The notes beneath the pieces were generated by a model. The model did no database searches and was not told the origin of the DNA. It worked only from the letters and a program-made list of their open reading frames with translations. DNA of 64,000 bases from NCBI RefSeq assembly GCF_030268885.1, contig NZ_BSSA01000008.1, positions 236,745-300,744 of the forward strand. Reading direction: 5' to 3'. This DNA comes from Kitasatospora phosalacinea. Its GTDB lineage: Bacteria; Actinomycetota; Actinomycetes; Streptomycetales; Streptomycetaceae. Below are positions 33,012 through 42,804 of this stretch, one piece after another (positions within the stretch are counted from its first letter, which is position 1; each line of letters begins with the position of its first letter). A program made the position numbers and the translations under genes.

Positions 33012-33878
33012 TCAGGACACCACGTCCTTCGCCGCGAACCCGCGGAACGCCAGCGCCAGCAGCACCACCGCGTACGACAGCGACAGCACCACGCCCTGCA
33101 CCATGCCGCCCCACTCCAACTGCGGCTGCAGCGCGTCCGCCCAGGCGTACTGCCAGTGCGCGGGCAGCCACTCGCGCAGCGAGCCGAGGGCGGTGACGGC
33201 GTCGAGCACGCCGGTGACGATGGAGGCGAAGACCGCGCCGCCGACCGCACCGAGCGGGGCGTCCGTCGCGGTGGAGAGCCAGAACGCCAGCGCGCCGACG
33301 ACGATCTCGGCGAGGAACACGTACAGCACGGCGATCCCGAGCCGGGGCAGCGCCTCGGCGGCGCCCAGGCTGGCCCCGGTGGGGAGCTTCAGGTCGCCCC
33401 AGCCGTACGCGGCGGTGCCGACCACCAGGCCGACCGCGGGCAGCAGGACCACCGCGGCGGCCGAGAACGCCATCGCGACGGTGAACTTCCGCACCAGCAA
33501 CCGGGCCCGGGGCACCGGCGCGGCCAGCAGGTAGCGCAGCGAGGACCAGCTGGCCTCGGAGGCCACCGTGTCGCCGGAGAACAGCGCGACCGGGATGACC
33601 AGCAGGAAGCCGGTGCCGACGAACAGCATGGTGGTGGCGAAGTTGACGCCGGAGGAGGTGGCCAGCTCGATGAAGGTGGTCCGGTTCTCCCGCCCGGGCG
33701 TGCCGCCGAGCTGGAACGCCGCCAGCAGGACGAGCGGCAGCACGGCCAGCACCCCGCCGACCACCAGCGTGCGGCGGCGGCGCAGTTGGCGCAGCGCCTC
33801 GACCCGCAGCGGCAGCGTCCGGCCGGGCCGGTAGCCGGGTGCGGCGGTCTCCCCCGCGGGGCTGTGCACCGTGCTCAT
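33012..33878 (-). CDS. ABC transporter permease paired with the hydrolase-ATPase fusion
   Basis: 288 aa with six hydrophobic helices, of the ABC-2 (NosY/CcmB-like) type. A cytoplasmic start ending VEALRQLRRRRTLVVGG leads into helix 1. SSLRYLLAAPVPRARLLVRK is the typical loop after helix 2, and the C-terminus is SYAVVLLALAFRGFAAKDVV. Its ATG overlaps the stop of the fusion gene (ATGA), so the two polypeptides are made together and presumably form one transporter. Confidence 0.85.
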   Translation of the reverse strand: MSTVHSPAGETAAPGYRPGRTLPLRVEALRQLRRRRTLVVGGVLAVLPLVLLAAFQLGGTPGRENRTTFIELATSSGVNFATTMLFVGTGFLLVIPVALFSGDTVASEASWSSLRYLLAAPVPRARLLVRKFTVAMAFSAAAVVLLPAVGLVVGTAAYGWGDLKLPTGASLGAAEALPRLGIAVLYVFLAEIVVGALAFWLSTATDAPLGAVGGAVFASIVTGVLDAVTALGSLREWLPAHWQYAWADALQPQLEWGGMVQGVVLSLSYAVVLLALAFRGFAAKDVVS

Positions 33879-36634
33879 GCCGCTCCTCCGATCAGGGACA
33901 GGAAAGCGTCCTCCAGCCGTCGCTGCGGGCCGATCCCGGCCACCGGCACGCCCAGGCGCACCAGTTCGGCGGTCAGCCGGCTCGCGGGCAGCCCGTCCAG
34001 GGTGACCAGCAGCCCACCGTCCACGGCGGTGGCCGAGGCGACGCCGTCCAGCTCCGCGAGCTTCCCGGCGACCGCGTCGAGCGCCCCGCCCTCGAAGCCC
34101 CTCCCCTCCTCCACCGTCACCAGCAACTGCCGCCCCGCCCCGGTGATCTCCGCGGTCGGCCCGGCGACGACCAGCCGCCCGCGCTCCATCACGACCAGGT
34201 GGGTGCAGGACTGCTCGACCTCGGCGAGCAGGTGGCTGGAGACGATGACGGTGCGCCCGGTCGCGGCGTACCGGACCATCACCTCCCGCATCTCGCGGAT
34301 CTGCGGCGGGTCGAGCCCGTTGGTGGGTTCGTCGAGGATCAGCAGCTCGGGCAGGCCGAGCATGGCCTGGGCGATGGCCAGGCGCTGCCGCATGCCCTGC
34401 GAGTAGGTGCGGACGGCGCGCTCCAGGGCCTCGCCCAGGCCCGCGATCTCCAGGGCCTCGGCGAAGTGGGCGTCCTCGACGGGGCGTCCGGTGGCGGCCC
34501 AGTACGACTCCAGGTTGGCCCGGCCGGTCAGGTGCGGCAGGAAGCCCGCGCCCTCGACGAAGGCGCCGACCCGGGAGAGCACCGGCGCGCCCGGCCGGAT
34601 CGCGTGTCCGAAGACCCGGACCTCGCCCGCGTCGGGGCGGATCAGGCCCATCAGCATCCGCAGCGTGGTGGTCTTGCCCGCGCCGTTGGGGCCGAGCAGG
34701 CCGAGTACCTGCCCGCCCTCGACCCGGAACGACAGGTCGCGCACCGCGTACCGGTCCGCGGAGCCCCTGTACCTCTTGGCCAGCCCGGTGATCTGCAGCG
34801 GCACCCCGGCGAGCTCCGGGTCGGGCGCCGGGGTGGCGTCCCGCCGCCGCCGGGCGAACACCAGCAGCGCGGCGAGGCCCACCGCGACCAGCGGCAGCAC
34901 CCAGGTGCGGTCCGGCACCGGCGCGGCCTCGGTGCGCAGTTCGGTGACGGTCGGCACGGTCAGCGGCCCGTCCACCGAGACGGTGTACGCGGCGGCCTGC
35001 GCGGGCGAGGCGTACGCGAGGTCGGTGGCGGCCAGCACCAGCCGCAGCCGGTGCCCGGCCGGGAACCGGTGCTCGACGGCGGGCAGCGTGATCCGCACCG
35101 TCCGCCCGCCGGGCGCGTCCGCGCCGGTCACCCGCAGCGGCGCGACCAGCTGCTGCGGCAGGGTCTGCTTGCCGTCGGGGGCGACGTCGTACAGCTTGGC
35201 GAACAGCACCGCCTCGGGCGCGTCCGCGGCGACCCGCACCGACGCGGTGGGGGCGCCGGTCAGGTCCAGCGCGGTGTCCAGCGGCGGCGAGTCGAAGGAC
35301 GCGTACTGGCCGGGGAAGTCGAGCGACAGGCCCGCCCCGACCGCGGAGAGCTGCGACAGCGCGCCGATGCCCGGCAGCGTGGAGACGTTCGGCGGCGCCC
35401 CGCCGGGCGGGTTGGCGAACCGCTGCTCGCCACCGGCCAGTCGGACGCTGCGCTGCGCCGTGCCGCCCAGGCCGGGGTAGGCGTCGGCGTCGGCGCCGCG
35501 CAGCACCGCCTGGAAGCCGGTGGAGTCGACGCCGCCGGTGCGGGTGACCCGGAACGCGGGGCCGGTGTCGGCGCCGTTCCCCTTGAGGTAGTGGTCGAAC
35601 CAGGCGGTGATCCGGGCGTCCGCGCGGGTGCTGGTCTCCTGGCCGCCGTCGTGCCCGGCGCCGAACCAGTCGACCGCGACGGGCGCGCCGTTCGCGGCGA
35701 CGGCCCGGGCGATCCGGTCCCCCTGGTCGAGCGGGAACAGCGAGTCCTGCTGGCCCTGGACGACGAGCGTCGGCACCTTGATCCGGTCCGCGACGGCGGC
35801 GGGGCTGGAGCGCTCCAGCAGCCGCACGGCGTCCGCGTCGGGCCGCCCGGCCGCCGCGACCCGGTTGTACATCTCGCACAGCTCGGCCCGGAACCGCCCG
35901 CAGCCCACCGGCCCCCGCCCCTCCCCCGCCGTCGGCGCGGCGGAGCCGCCCGCACCGAACGCCGCGGACGAACCGGTGGTGAAGAAGATCCCGGCCCAGA
36001 GCTTCTTGAACACCCCGTCGGCGGCCGAACCCCCCTGCGCGCCCTGCGGGAACAGCGCGTCCGCCAGGTCGAACCAGGTGATCTGCGGGGCGATCGCGTC
36101 GACCCGGCCGTCGTACCCGGCGGCCAGCAGCGACACCGCCCCGCCGTACGAGGCGCCGGTGACGCCCACCTTCGGGTCGCCGGGGGCGTCCAGCTGCACC
36201 TCGGGGCGCTGCGCCAGCCAGTCCACCAGCCGGGAGACGTCCGCGACCTCGCGCTCCGGCTGGTTCAGGCCGATCTGCCCGCCGGAGCGCCCGAAGCCGC
36301 GCGCCGACCAGGTCAGCACCGCGTACCCGTCCCGGGCCAGCTCCTCGGCGCGCGGGCGCAGGTCCTCCTTCGACCCGCCGAAGCCGTGCGCCAGCAGCAC
36401 CGCGGGGCGCCGCCCGGAGCCGCCCGCGGTGAAGAACGAGGTGTCGATCCGGACGGTGCCGGTGCTGCCCGCGACCTCCGGCACGTCCAGGAAGCGGTCC
36501 TCCCGGTGCACCTGCGGCGGCTGCCCGGCCAGCGCGACCGCCCCGCCGCCGACCAGCAGCGCGACCGCCACTCCTCCGGCCAGCACCGCCCTGCGCCTGG
36601 TCCACCACCCGCGCCACGCCCCACCGAAGCCCAT
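33875..36634 (-). CDS. S15-type alpha/beta hydrolase fused to an ABC ATPase
   Basis: 919 aa, two enzymes in one chain. After a basic start, a transmembrane helix (about residues 17-37) precedes a CocE/X-Pro dipeptidyl-peptidase-type hydrolase (about 45-570). Its triad is visible: Ser in VTGASYGGAVS, Asp in VVQGQQDSLFP and His in GAGHDGG. A second hydrophobic helix (about 580-598) leads to an ABC ATPase (about 612-919) with GPNGAGKTT, YSQGMRQRLAIAQ, LLILDEPTNGLD and the switch His in VSSHLL. The topology implies hydrolase outside and ATPase inside. ATG 36634 has a TAGGAT box 8 nt upstream, suggesting a leaderless transcript. Confidence 0.9.
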   Translation of the reverse strand: MGFGGAWRGWWTRRRAVLAGGVAVALLVGGGAVALAGQPPQVHREDRFLDVPEVAGSTGTVRIDTSFFTAGGSGRRPAVLLAHGFGGSKEDLRPRAEELARDGYAVLTWSARGFGRSGGQIGLNQPEREVADVSRLVDWLAQRPEVQLDAPGDPKVGVTGASYGGAVSLLAAGYDGRVDAIAPQITWFDLADALFPQGAQGGSAADGVFKKLWAGIFFTTGSSAAFGAGGSAAPTAGEGRGPVGCGRFRAELCEMYNRVAAAGRPDADAVRLLERSSPAAVADRIKVPTLVVQGQQDSLFPLDQGDRIARAVAANGAPVAVDWFGAGHDGGQETSTRADARITAWFDHYLKGNGADTGPAFRVTRTGGVDSTGFQAVLRGADADAYPGLGGTAQRSVRLAGGEQRFANPPGGAPPNVSTLPGIGALSQLSAVGAGLSLDFPGQYASFDSPPLDTALDLTGAPTASVRVAADAPEAVLFAKLYDVAPDGKQTLPQQLVAPLRVTGADAPGGRTVRITLPAVEHRFPAGHRLRLVLAATDLAYASPAQAAAYTVSVDGPLTVPTVTELRTEAAPVPDRTWVLPLVAVGLAALLVFARRRRDATPAPDPELAGVPLQITGLAKRYRGSADRYAVRDLSFRVEGGQVLGLLGPNGAGKTTTLRMLMGLIRPDAGEVRVFGHAIRPGAPVLSRVGAFVEGAGFLPHLTGRANLESYWAATGRPVEDAHFAEALEIAGLGEALERAVRTYSQGMRQRLAIAQAMLGLPELLILDEPTNGLDPPQIREMREVMVRYAATGRTVIVSSHLLAEVEQSCTHLVVMERGRLVVAGPTAEITGAGRQLLVTVEEGRGFEGGALDAVAGKLAELDGVASATAVDGGLLVTLDGLPASRLTAELVRLGVPVAGIGPQRRLEDAFLSLIGGAA

Positions 36635-36642
36635 GGCAGGTG

Positions 36643-36648
36643 ATCCTA
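36643..36648 (-). promoter_or_regulatory. -10 box for a leaderless mRNA
   Basis: TAGGAT on the minus strand ends 8 nt before the ATG at 36634. Confidence 0.45.
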
Positions 36649-36786
36649 ACCGGGCGGCCGGTAAGGAAGCCGTCAGCCCGTCCCCCTCCCTGACGTCCGG
36701 CGCCCCGCCCGGGTTCCCGAACCCCCGCAATGCCCCGCGATAGGGTGCGAATCCCCCACTTCCGGACCAACTGCCCGAGGTGACCC

Positions 36787-37797
36787 GTGCTCTGGCCGCT
36801 CGCCAGCCTGCTCACCGCCGTCCTGGCCACCCTGTTCGCGGGCTGGCTGGTCGACCAGGTCCTCCAGCGCCTCGCCGCCCGCCACCCCGAGGCCCCGGTC
36901 TGGGCGCAGCTGCGCCGCTGCCGCGTCCCGCTCCAACTGGTGCTGCTGTCGGCCCTGTTGCTGGCCGCCCAGCCGGTGCGCCGGATCTTCCACAGCGACG
37001 ACGACGCGATCCGCCACGGCGTGCTGCTGGTGCTGATCGGCTCGCTCGGCTGGCTGACCGTCCGGGTGCTGGCCGCCGGCGTCGACGCCGCCTTCAGCCG
37101 CTACCGGACGGTCACCGAGGACGCCTCCCGGATCCAGCGCGTCCGCACCCAACTGGGCCTGGTCCGCCGGGTCGGCTCCGCGGTGGTCGGGGTGGTCACC
37201 GTCGGCGCGCTGCTGCTGACCTTCGACGCCATGCGCACCGTCGGCGCCAGCCTGCTCGCCTCGGCCGGCATCATCGGCATCATCGCGGGCATCGCCGCCC
37301 AGTCCGCCCTCGGCAACTTCTTCGCGGGCCTGCAGATCGCCTTCAGCGACACCGTCCGCATCGGCGACACCGTCGTCGTGGACGGCCAGCAGGGCACCGT
37401 CGAGGAGATCACCCTCTCCTACCTGGTGCTGCGCCTGTGGGACGAGCGCCGCCTGGTCGTCCCGGTCTCCTACTTCGTCTCCAGGCCGTACGAGAACTGG
37501 ACCCGCCGCGACCCGGGCCTGCTCGGCTGGCTGCTGCTGCACCTCGACCACCGCACCCCGGTCGACGCGCTGCGCGCCGAGCTGGCGCGCTACCTCGCGG
37601 GCAGCGAGCTGTGGGACGGCCGGGAGTGGTCCCTCGCCGTCAGCGACACCACCCCGTCCACCGTCGTGCTCCGCGCCACGATGACCGCCCGCGACCCGGA
37701 CGCCACCGCCGCCCTCCGGCTCGCCGTCCGCGAGCACCTGCTGGCGTACCTGCGCGACCACCACCCCGAGTCCCTGCCGCGCGTGCGCACCGAATGA
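36787..37797 (+). CDS. MscS-family mechanosensitive channel
   Basis: 336 aa. Three or four hydrophobic helices (about residues 3-22, 50-66, 79-95 and 130-150) precede the pore-lining helix GIIGIIAGIAAQSALGNFFA, with the glycine/alanine packing pattern of MscS TM3. The beta domain follows with FSDTVRIGDTVVVDGQQGTV and a cytoplasmic alpha/beta tail. It releases solutes on hypo-osmotic shock. The GTG start has GAGGTGA just upstream, and TAGGGT at 36741-36746 is a possible -10 box. Confidence 0.9.
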   Translation: MLWPLASLLTAVLATLFAGWLVDQVLQRLAARHPEAPVWAQLRRCRVPLQLVLLSALLLAAQPVRRIFHSDDDAIRHGVLLVLIGSLGWLTVRVLAAGVDAAFSRYRTVTEDASRIQRVRTQLGLVRRVGSAVVGVVTVGALLLTFDAMRTVGASLLASAGIIGIIAGIAAQSALGNFFAGLQIAFSDTVRIGDTVVVDGQQGTVEEITLSYLVLRLWDERRLVVPVSYFVSRPYENWTRRDPGLLGWLLLHLDHRTPVDALRAELARYLAGSELWDGREWSLAVSDTTPSTVVLRATMTARDPDATAALRLAVREHLLAYLRDHHPESLPRVRTE

Positions 37798-37823
37798 GCG
37801 CGACGCGCGGCGGGGCCCCGCTG

Positions 37824-38285
37824 CTACAGCACCCGCGTCATGGTCCGGTGCGGGATCCCGGCGTCGTCGTACACCGGCCCCTCGGCCGCGTACCCGAGCC
37901 GCTCGTAGAACCCGAGCGCCTGCACCTGCGCGTGCAGCTCCACCTCACGCGCCCCGTACTCGCGCCCCAACTCCTCGACCGCGCGCACCAGTTGCGCCCC
38001 GAGCCCGGTCCCGCGGGCGGTGGCGACCACGGCGAGCCGGCCCAGCAGCACCCGGCCCTCGGTGCCGCCGGTCATCGCCAGCGCCTCGGCGCCGTGGATC
38101 AGCCGGGCGGTGCCGAGCGCCGCCCCGTCCGGCCCGACGGCCAGCAGGTGCGCGGAGGTCGCGTCGTACTCGTCGTACTCCAGCTCCGGCGGCACCTGCT
38201 GCTCGACCACGAACACCTCGTGCCGGACACCGCGCGCCAGCGCCATGTCCGCGTCCCCCTCGACCACCCGGATCGAAGCCCCCAT
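37824..38285 (-). CDS. GNAT-family N-acetyltransferase
   Basis: 153 aa, ElaA-like layout. It opens with IRVVEGDADMALARGVRHEVFVVEQ, continues with LLGRLAVVATARGTGLGAQL containing the acetyl-CoA pyrophosphate loop (ARGTGLG), and ends with HAQVQALGFYERLGYAAEG. The acetyl acceptor is unknown. The ATG at 38285 lies 1 nt after the rluD stop, so it is the second gene of an rluD-GNAT pair. Confidence 0.9.
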   Translation of the reverse strand: MGASIRVVEGDADMALARGVRHEVFVVEQQVPPELEYDEYDATSAHLLAVGPDGAALGTARLIHGAEALAMTGGTEGRVLLGRLAVVATARGTGLGAQLVRAVEELGREYGAREVELHAQVQALGFYERLGYAAEGPVYDDAGIPHRTMTRVL

Positions 38286-38286
38286 C

Positions 38287-39225
38287 TCAGCTCTCCCTCG
38301 CAATGACGTCCAGCGCGTGCTGGAGGTCATCAGGGTAAGCGGAGGTGAACTCGACCCAGCGCCCGTCCTCGGGGTGCTCGAAGCCCAGCGAGACGGCGTG
38401 CAGCCACTGCCGGGTCAACCCCAGCCGCTTGGCCAGCGTCGGGTCCGCGCCGTAGGTGAGGTCGCCGACGCAGGGGTGGCGCAGCGCGGACATGTGCACC
38501 CGGATCTGGTGGGTGCGGCCGGTCTCCAGCTTGATGTCCAGCAGGGACGCGGCCCGGTACGCCTCGATCAGGTCGTAGTGCGTGACGGAGGGCTTGCCGT
38601 CGCGGGTGACGGCCCACTTCCAGTCGCTGCTGGGGTGGCGGCCGATCGGCGCGTCCACGGTGCCGGACAGCGGGTCGGGGTGGCCCTGGACCAGCGCGTT
38701 GTACTTCTTCTCGGTGACCCGGTCGTGGAACTGCCGCTTCAGGTCGGTGTAGGCCCGCTCGGACTTGGCGACCACCATGATCCCGGAGGTGCCGACGTCC
38801 AGCCGGTGCACGACGCCCTGGCGCTCGGCGGCGCCGGAGGTGGAGATCCGGTAGCCGGCCGCGGCCAGGCCGCCGATCACGGTGGGGCCGGTCCAGCCGG
38901 GGCTGGGGTGCGCGGCCACGCCGACCGGCTTGTCGATCACGACCACGTGGTCGTCGTCGTGGATGATCCGCATGCCCTCGACGGCCTCGGCGACGACCTG
39001 CACCGGCGCGGCGGGGGCCGGGATCTCGACCTCCAGCCAGGACCCGGCGGTGACCCGGTCCGACTTCCCGGCGACCGCGCCGTCCAGGGTGACCTTCCCC
39101 TCGGCGGCGAGTTCGGCGGCCTTGGTGCGGGAGAACCCGAACATCCGGGCCAGGGCGGCGTCCAGCCGCTCGCCCTCCAGGCCGTCGGGTACGGGGAGGC
39201 TACGGGTCTGCGCTGCGATGCTCAC
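38287..39225 (-). CDS. rluD: RluD-type ribosomal RNA pseudouridine synthase
   Basis: 312 aa. It has an N-terminal S4 RNA-binding domain ([20 protein letters not shown], then [11 protein letters not shown]) and a RluA-class catalytic domain with the active-site Asp in [17 protein letters not shown]. The C-terminal part includes [16 protein letters not shown] and VGDLTYG. By analogy it modifies helix 69 of 23S rRNA. The exact sites are inferred. The GTG at 39225 has CATACT 7 nt upstream and no ribosome site, so it is probably leaderless. Confidence 0.92.
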   Translation of the reverse strand: MSIAAQTRSLPVPDGLEGERLDAALARMFGFSRTKAAELAAEGKVTLDGAVAGKSDRVTAGSWLEVEIPAPAAPVQVVAEAVEGMRIIHDDDHVVVIDKPVGVAAHPSPGWTGPTVIGGLAAAGYRISTSGAAERQGVVHRLDVGTSGIMVVAKSERAYTDLKRQFHDRVTEKKYNALVQGHPDPLSGTVDAPIGRHPSSDWKWAVTRDGKPSVTHYDLIEAYRAASLLDIKLETGRTHQIRVHMSALRHPCVGDLTYGADPTLAKRLGLTRQWLHAVSLGFEHPEDGRWVEFTSAYPDDLQHALDVIARES

Positions 39226-39232
39226 CCACCCG

Positions 39233-39238
39233 AGTATG
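39233..39238 (-). promoter_or_regulatory. -10 box for a leaderless mRNA
   Basis: CATACT on the minus strand ends 7 nt before the rluD GTG. The rest of the 203-nt divergent gap is C-rich. It holds two near-identical 22-nt GC blocks (39252-39297) and a TAGCAT box at 39355-39360 facing the other gene. Confidence 0.4.
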
Positions 39239-39428
39239 CCCGACCCGCACCGGCCCCCCGCCCCACCGGGGCCCGGCCCCCCGCCCCGCCGGGGCCTCCC
39301 GCGCCCCGCCCGGGAGCCCCCGCACCCCGCCCCGGGCGCCCCGCGGCCGCGCCCTAGCATCGGAGCCGCACCACCACACGACGGCCCGGTCGACGAGGAC
39401 GGGGCCGGACCCGAGGGGGGACCAGCCC

Positions 39429-40946
39429 ATGAAGGCCCGCACGATAGGCACCGCCGCCGCAGCCGCGGTGGCCGCGCTCGCCGCCCGTGACCTGCTGCAG
39501 AAGCGGCACGCCCTGCTCCGCAACTTCCCGGTGGCCGGGCACGCCCGGTACCTGCTGGAGCGGATCGGCCCGGAGCTGCGGCAGTACATCGTGACCTCCA
39601 ACGAGGAGGAGCGGCCGTTCAGCCGCGACCAGCGCAGCTGGATCTACGCCTCCGCGAAGGAGGAGAACAACTACTTCGGGTTCGGCACCGAGGTCGACGT
39701 CGCGCACGTCCAGGGCCACGCCTACCTGAAGCAGCGCACCTTCGCCGGCCCGCTCCCGGACGCGCACGACCCGGACGCCCCGCTGCCCTCGGCCAAGGTG
39801 CTGGGCGGCCCGCGCGGGCGCGCCAAGGCGTTCCGCCCCGCCAGCGTGGTCAACGTCTCCGCGATGAGCTTCGGCTCGCTCTCCGGCGCCGCGATCACCG
39901 CCCTGAACGAGGGCGCGGCGCAGGCCGGGGCGCTGCACAACACCGGCGAGGGCGGCCTGTCCCCGTACCACCGCAAGGGCGGCGGCGACCTGGTGCTGCA
40001 GTTGGGCACCTCGTACTTCGGGTGCCGCAACGCGGACGGCAGCTTCGACCTGGCCAGGCTCAAGGAGGTGGTGGCCTCCGCCCCGGTCCGGGCGATCGAG
40101 ATCAAGCTCTCGCAGGGCGCCAAGCCGGGCCTGGGCGGCATGCTGCCCGGCGCGAAGGTCACCCCGGAGATCGCGGAGATCCGCGGCATCCCGGTCGGGG
40201 AGGACTGCGCCTCGCCGTCCCGGCACAGCGCCTTCGGCGACACCGACTCGATGCTGGACTTCGTCGAGCTGCTGGCCGCCGAGACCGGCCTGCCGGTCGG
40301 CGTCAAGAGCGCGGTGGGCGAGCTGGGCTTCTGGCAGGAGCTGGCCTCGATGATGGCGCGCGGCGACCGCGGCGTGGACTTCGTGACCGTCGACGGCGGC
40401 GAGGGCGGCACCGGCGCGGCGCCGCGGATCTTCGCCGACTCGGTGTCGCTGCCGTTCCGGATGGGCTTCTCCCGGGTCTACGGCACCTTCGCCGAACTGG
40501 GCACCACCGACCGGCTGACCTTCATCGGCTCCGGCAAGCTCGGCCTGCCCGAGAACGCCGCGGTGGCCTTCGCGCTGGGCGTCGACATGGTCAACGTGGC
40601 CCGCGAGGCGATGCTGTCGATCGGCTGCATCCAGGCCCAGAAGTGCCACACCGACCGCTGCCCGACCGGCATCGCCACCCAGAACCCGTGGCTGGCCCGC
40701 GGCATCGACCCGGCCTCCAAGGCCACCCGGGCCGCGCACTACCTGCGCACCCTGCGCCGGGAGCTGACCAAGGTCTCCTCGGCCCTCGGCGTCGCCCACC
40801 CCTCGCTGATCACCCCCGACGACATCGAGGTCCTGAACGGCGACTACGAGGCCCGCACGCTGGCCGCCGTCTACGGCTACAAGGACGGCTGGGGCCGCCT
40901 CGGCCCGGAGCTCGCCGAGGAGATCACCCGCCTGCTCACCGCCTGA
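39429..40946 (+). CDS. FMN-binding glutamate-synthase-family protein (stand-alone)
   Basis: 505 aa. It starts with a hydrophobic stretch (about residues 5-20) and basic residues, so it may be membrane-associated. The body is the FMN barrel of glutamate synthase large subunits: [67 protein letters not shown] and [14 protein letters not shown]. The cysteines of the 3Fe-4S site are present in [18 protein letters not shown]. The N-terminal glutaminase and C-terminal GltB domains are missing, so ammonia- or ferredoxin-dependent glutamate synthesis, or another dehydrogenase role, is possible. No gltD-like partner is nearby. The ATG follows GAGGGGGGACC. Confidence 0.88.
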   Translation: MKARTIGTAAAAAVAALAARDLLQKRHALLRNFPVAGHARYLLERIGPELRQYIVTSNEEERPFSRDQRSWIYASAKEENNYFGFGTEVDVAHVQGHAYLKQRTFAGPLPDAHDPDAPLPSAKVLGGPRGRAKAFRPASVVNVSAMSFGSLSGAAITALNEGAAQAGALHNTGEGGLSPYHRKGGGDLVLQLGTSYFGCRNADGSFDLARLKEVVASAPVRAIEIKLSQGAKPGLGGMLPGAKVTPEIAEIRGIPVGEDCASPSRHSAFGDTDSMLDFVELLAAETGLPVGVKSAVGELGFWQELASMMARGDRGVDFVTVDGGEGGTGAAPRIFADSVSLPFRMGFSRVYGTFAELGTTDRLTFIGSGKLGLPENAAVAFALGVDMVNVAREAMLSIGCIQAQKCHTDRCPTGIATQNPWLARGIDPASKATRAAHYLRTLRRELTKVSSALGVAHPSLITPDDIEVLNGDYEARTLAAVYGYKDGWGRLGPELAEEITRLLTA

Positions 40947-40957
40947 GCCGTCCGGCC

Positions 40958-41827
40958 TCAGCGCGCCAGCAGCGCCGCGCCGACCGCCGCCGTCGCCGCC
41001 AGCACCGCGACGGCGGCGGCGTGCACCGCCAGGTCCCACCCCCAGGAGCGCCGGTCGGCCGCCGGGTCCAGGGTGAACCCGGCCGGGTCCGCGGGCGCGT
41101 GGTGCACCGTCACCTCGCGCCCGCGGGCGGTGGCCGGGTCGGCGAGGTGCCTGGTGCAGTGGGCGGTGACGGCGGTTCCGTCGCGGGTGGTGAACGCCAC
41201 CACGGGGGTGAGGGTGGTGATCCTGGAGCCGTCGTCCTCGTCGATCCGGACGTCCTGGAACACCGCGACGATCCGGCCCGGCACCGCCTCCGCCGCGGCC
41301 AGCCGCGCCCGCTTGCCCCGCCGGTCCCGGACGGCCTCCGGCAGGTGCCACAGGCCGGACAGCGCCCACGGGCCCGCGACGCCGACCAGCGCCCACGGCC
41401 ACGCCCAGCGGACCGCGGCCAGCGCCACCAGGCCCGCGTAGGCCAGGAAGGCCGCGAAGGCCGGCCGCCCCAGCCCGCGGGAGGGCGGCTCGGGGGCGTT
41501 CGCGAAGCGGTGCTCCCCCGGTCGGCCCGCCGGGTGGCTGACCCCGATCTCCCGGCCGACCCAGGCCGCGGTGAGCGTCTCGCCGCGCCCGTCGTCGCCC
41601 CGGACGAGGACCTCCCGCCCCGTGTCCGGCTCCCGCCAGGCGACCACCACCGGGATGCCGCCGATCCGCGAGGCGCCGTGCCGCACCTCGCCGACCTCCC
41701 GGATCCGCCCGGTCAGCCGCACCGTCCGCTGCGCCTCGGTGACCCCGGCCAGCGACCGGGCCGCCCCGACCAGCGCGACCGCGCACCACGCCCCGCTCCA
41801 CAGCAGCAGGAACCCCTCCCACCCCAC
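40958..41827 (-). CDS. DUF3592-like membrane protein
   Basis: 289 aa. One N-terminal helix (GFLLLWSGAWCAVALVGAA) is followed by an extracytoplasmic beta domain (about residues 25-105), two helices in the middle, a second similar beta domain (PGRIVAVFQDVRIDE, LTPVVAFTTRDGT) and a C-terminal helix. The duplicated strand pattern with RIREVGEV and VVVAW fits DUF3592. Function unknown. The GTG at 41827 is chosen because GGGGAGGG lies 3-4 nt upstream and the first helix starts there. The longer frame upstream covers a repeat and terminator. Confidence 0.7.
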   Translation of the reverse strand: MGWEGFLLLWSGAWCAVALVGAARSLAGVTEAQRTVRLTGRIREVGEVRHGASRIGGIPVVVAWREPDTGREVLVRGDDGRGETLTAAWVGREIGVSHPAGRPGEHRFANAPEPPSRGLGRPAFAAFLAYAGLVALAAVRWAWPWALVGVAGPWALSGLWHLPEAVRDRRGKRARLAAAEAVPGRIVAVFQDVRIDEDDGSRITTLTPVVAFTTRDGTAVTAHCTRHLADPATARGREVTVHHAPADPAGFTLDPAADRRSWGWDLAVHAAAVAVLAATAAVGAALLAR

Positions 41828-41863
41828 GCGCCCTCCCCGGCCGTCCCGTCTCCCGGCCACTCT

Positions 41864-41917
41864 GCCCGCCCGCACGGCCCCGGACACCCGGACGCCCGCC
41901 CGCACGGCCCCGGACAC
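41864..41917. repeat. 24-bp perfect direct repeat, two copies
   Basis: The same 24-nt block occurs at 41864-41887 and 41894-41917 (period 30), directly before the lspA terminator hairpin and inside the 147-nt gap between lspA and the DUF3592-like gene. Confidence 0.75.
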
Positions 41918-41920
41918 GCG

Positions 41921-41954
41921 CGTGCCCGCCGGACCGTGCGGTCCGGCGGGCACG
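41921..41954 (-). terminator. lspA terminator hairpin
   Basis: A perfect 15-bp stem (41921-41935 with 41940-41954) and a 4-nt loop, ending 21 nt from the lspA stop codon. Confidence 0.8.
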
Positions 41955-41974
41955 CCACGAGCGGGTGCGGGGGC

Positions 41975-42586
41975 TCAGCCCTCGTCGGCGCCGTCCTCGG
42001 CGGTGGCGGCCTTCTCCTCGGCCCGGGGGGCCGGGCCGCCGCCGTGCGTGGTGCCGTCCGGGTTGGAGCCGCGGAAGGAGAGCAGCACGACCAGGATGCC
42101 GCCGCAGACGATCGCCGAGTCGGCGAGGTTGAAGACCGCGAAGTGCTGGACGGAGATGAAGTCGACCACGTGCCCGCGCAGCACCGAGGGGGCGCGGAAC
42201 AGCCGGTCGGTGAGGTTGCCGAACGCGCCGCCGAGCAGCAGGCCGAGGGCGATCGCCCAGGGCAGGCTGTACAGGCGGCGGGCGATCCGCCAGATCACCA
42301 CGATGACGCCGGCGGCGATCGCGGTGAACAGCAGCGTCATCGCCTGGCCCATGCCGAACGCGGCGCCGGGGTTGCGGATCACCTGGAGGGTCATCCAGTC
42401 GCCGACCACGTCGATCGGCGAGCTGCGCCCCTCCAGCTTGGCGACCACCAGCAGCTTGGAGCCGAGGTCGATCAGGTAGGCGAGCAGCGCGACGGCCAGC
42501 AGCACGCTGATCCGTCGGCGGCGCACCACGGCGCGGGCGCCCTCCGCCGCCGTCGCCCCGGCGCCCTCGGGCTCGGGCCGGGTCAC
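41975..42586 (-). CDS. lspA: lipoprotein signal peptidase (signal peptidase II)
   Basis: 203 aa from the chosen start. It cleaves diacylated prolipoproteins in the membrane. Four helices are present, with the two catalytic aspartates in FGNLTDRLF and FNLADSAI, and the family segment [10 protein letters not shown] charged Glu/Ala-rich tail follows the last helix. The start is uncertain. GTG 42586 is the nearest normal codon before the first helix, but upstream residues AERIISTPG resemble the N-terminus of other Streptomyces LspA proteins, where I can find no ATG, GTG or TTG in frame. The true start may be an unusual codon up to about 42680. Confidence 0.9.
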   Translation of the reverse strand: MTRPEPEGAGATAAEGARAVVRRRRISVLLAVALLAYLIDLGSKLLVVAKLEGRSSPIDVVGDWMTLQVIRNPGAAFGMGQAMTLLFTAIAAGVIVVIWRIARRLYSLPWAIALGLLLGGAFGNLTDRLFRAPSVLRGHVVDFISVQHFAVFNLADSAIVCGGILVVLLSFRGSNPDGTTHGGGPAPRAEEKAATAEDGADEG

Positions 42587-42804
42587 CGGCTCACCCGCCC
42601 CGTCGGGCCGGGCGGTGGGGACGGCGTCGTCCTGGGTCTGGTGGGAACCTGGCGTGCTGATGATCCGCTCCGCTGCCGTGTGGAATGCGCCGGGGGGAAT
42701 GCCGGTCGACGTACTTGGGGACGAGGGTACGGCACGGCCCGCCCGCTTGGCCGCCGCGCCCGGGATTGTTCCGCCCCGCGGGTCCCGTCGACCGGCACCC
42801 CGGG

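Noticed and set aside
39252..39297. Two 22-nt GC blocks in tandem as a possible regulatory element
   Set aside because: They are almost pure C/G runs in a C-rich gap and could arise by composition alone. They are mentioned with the rluD promoter only.
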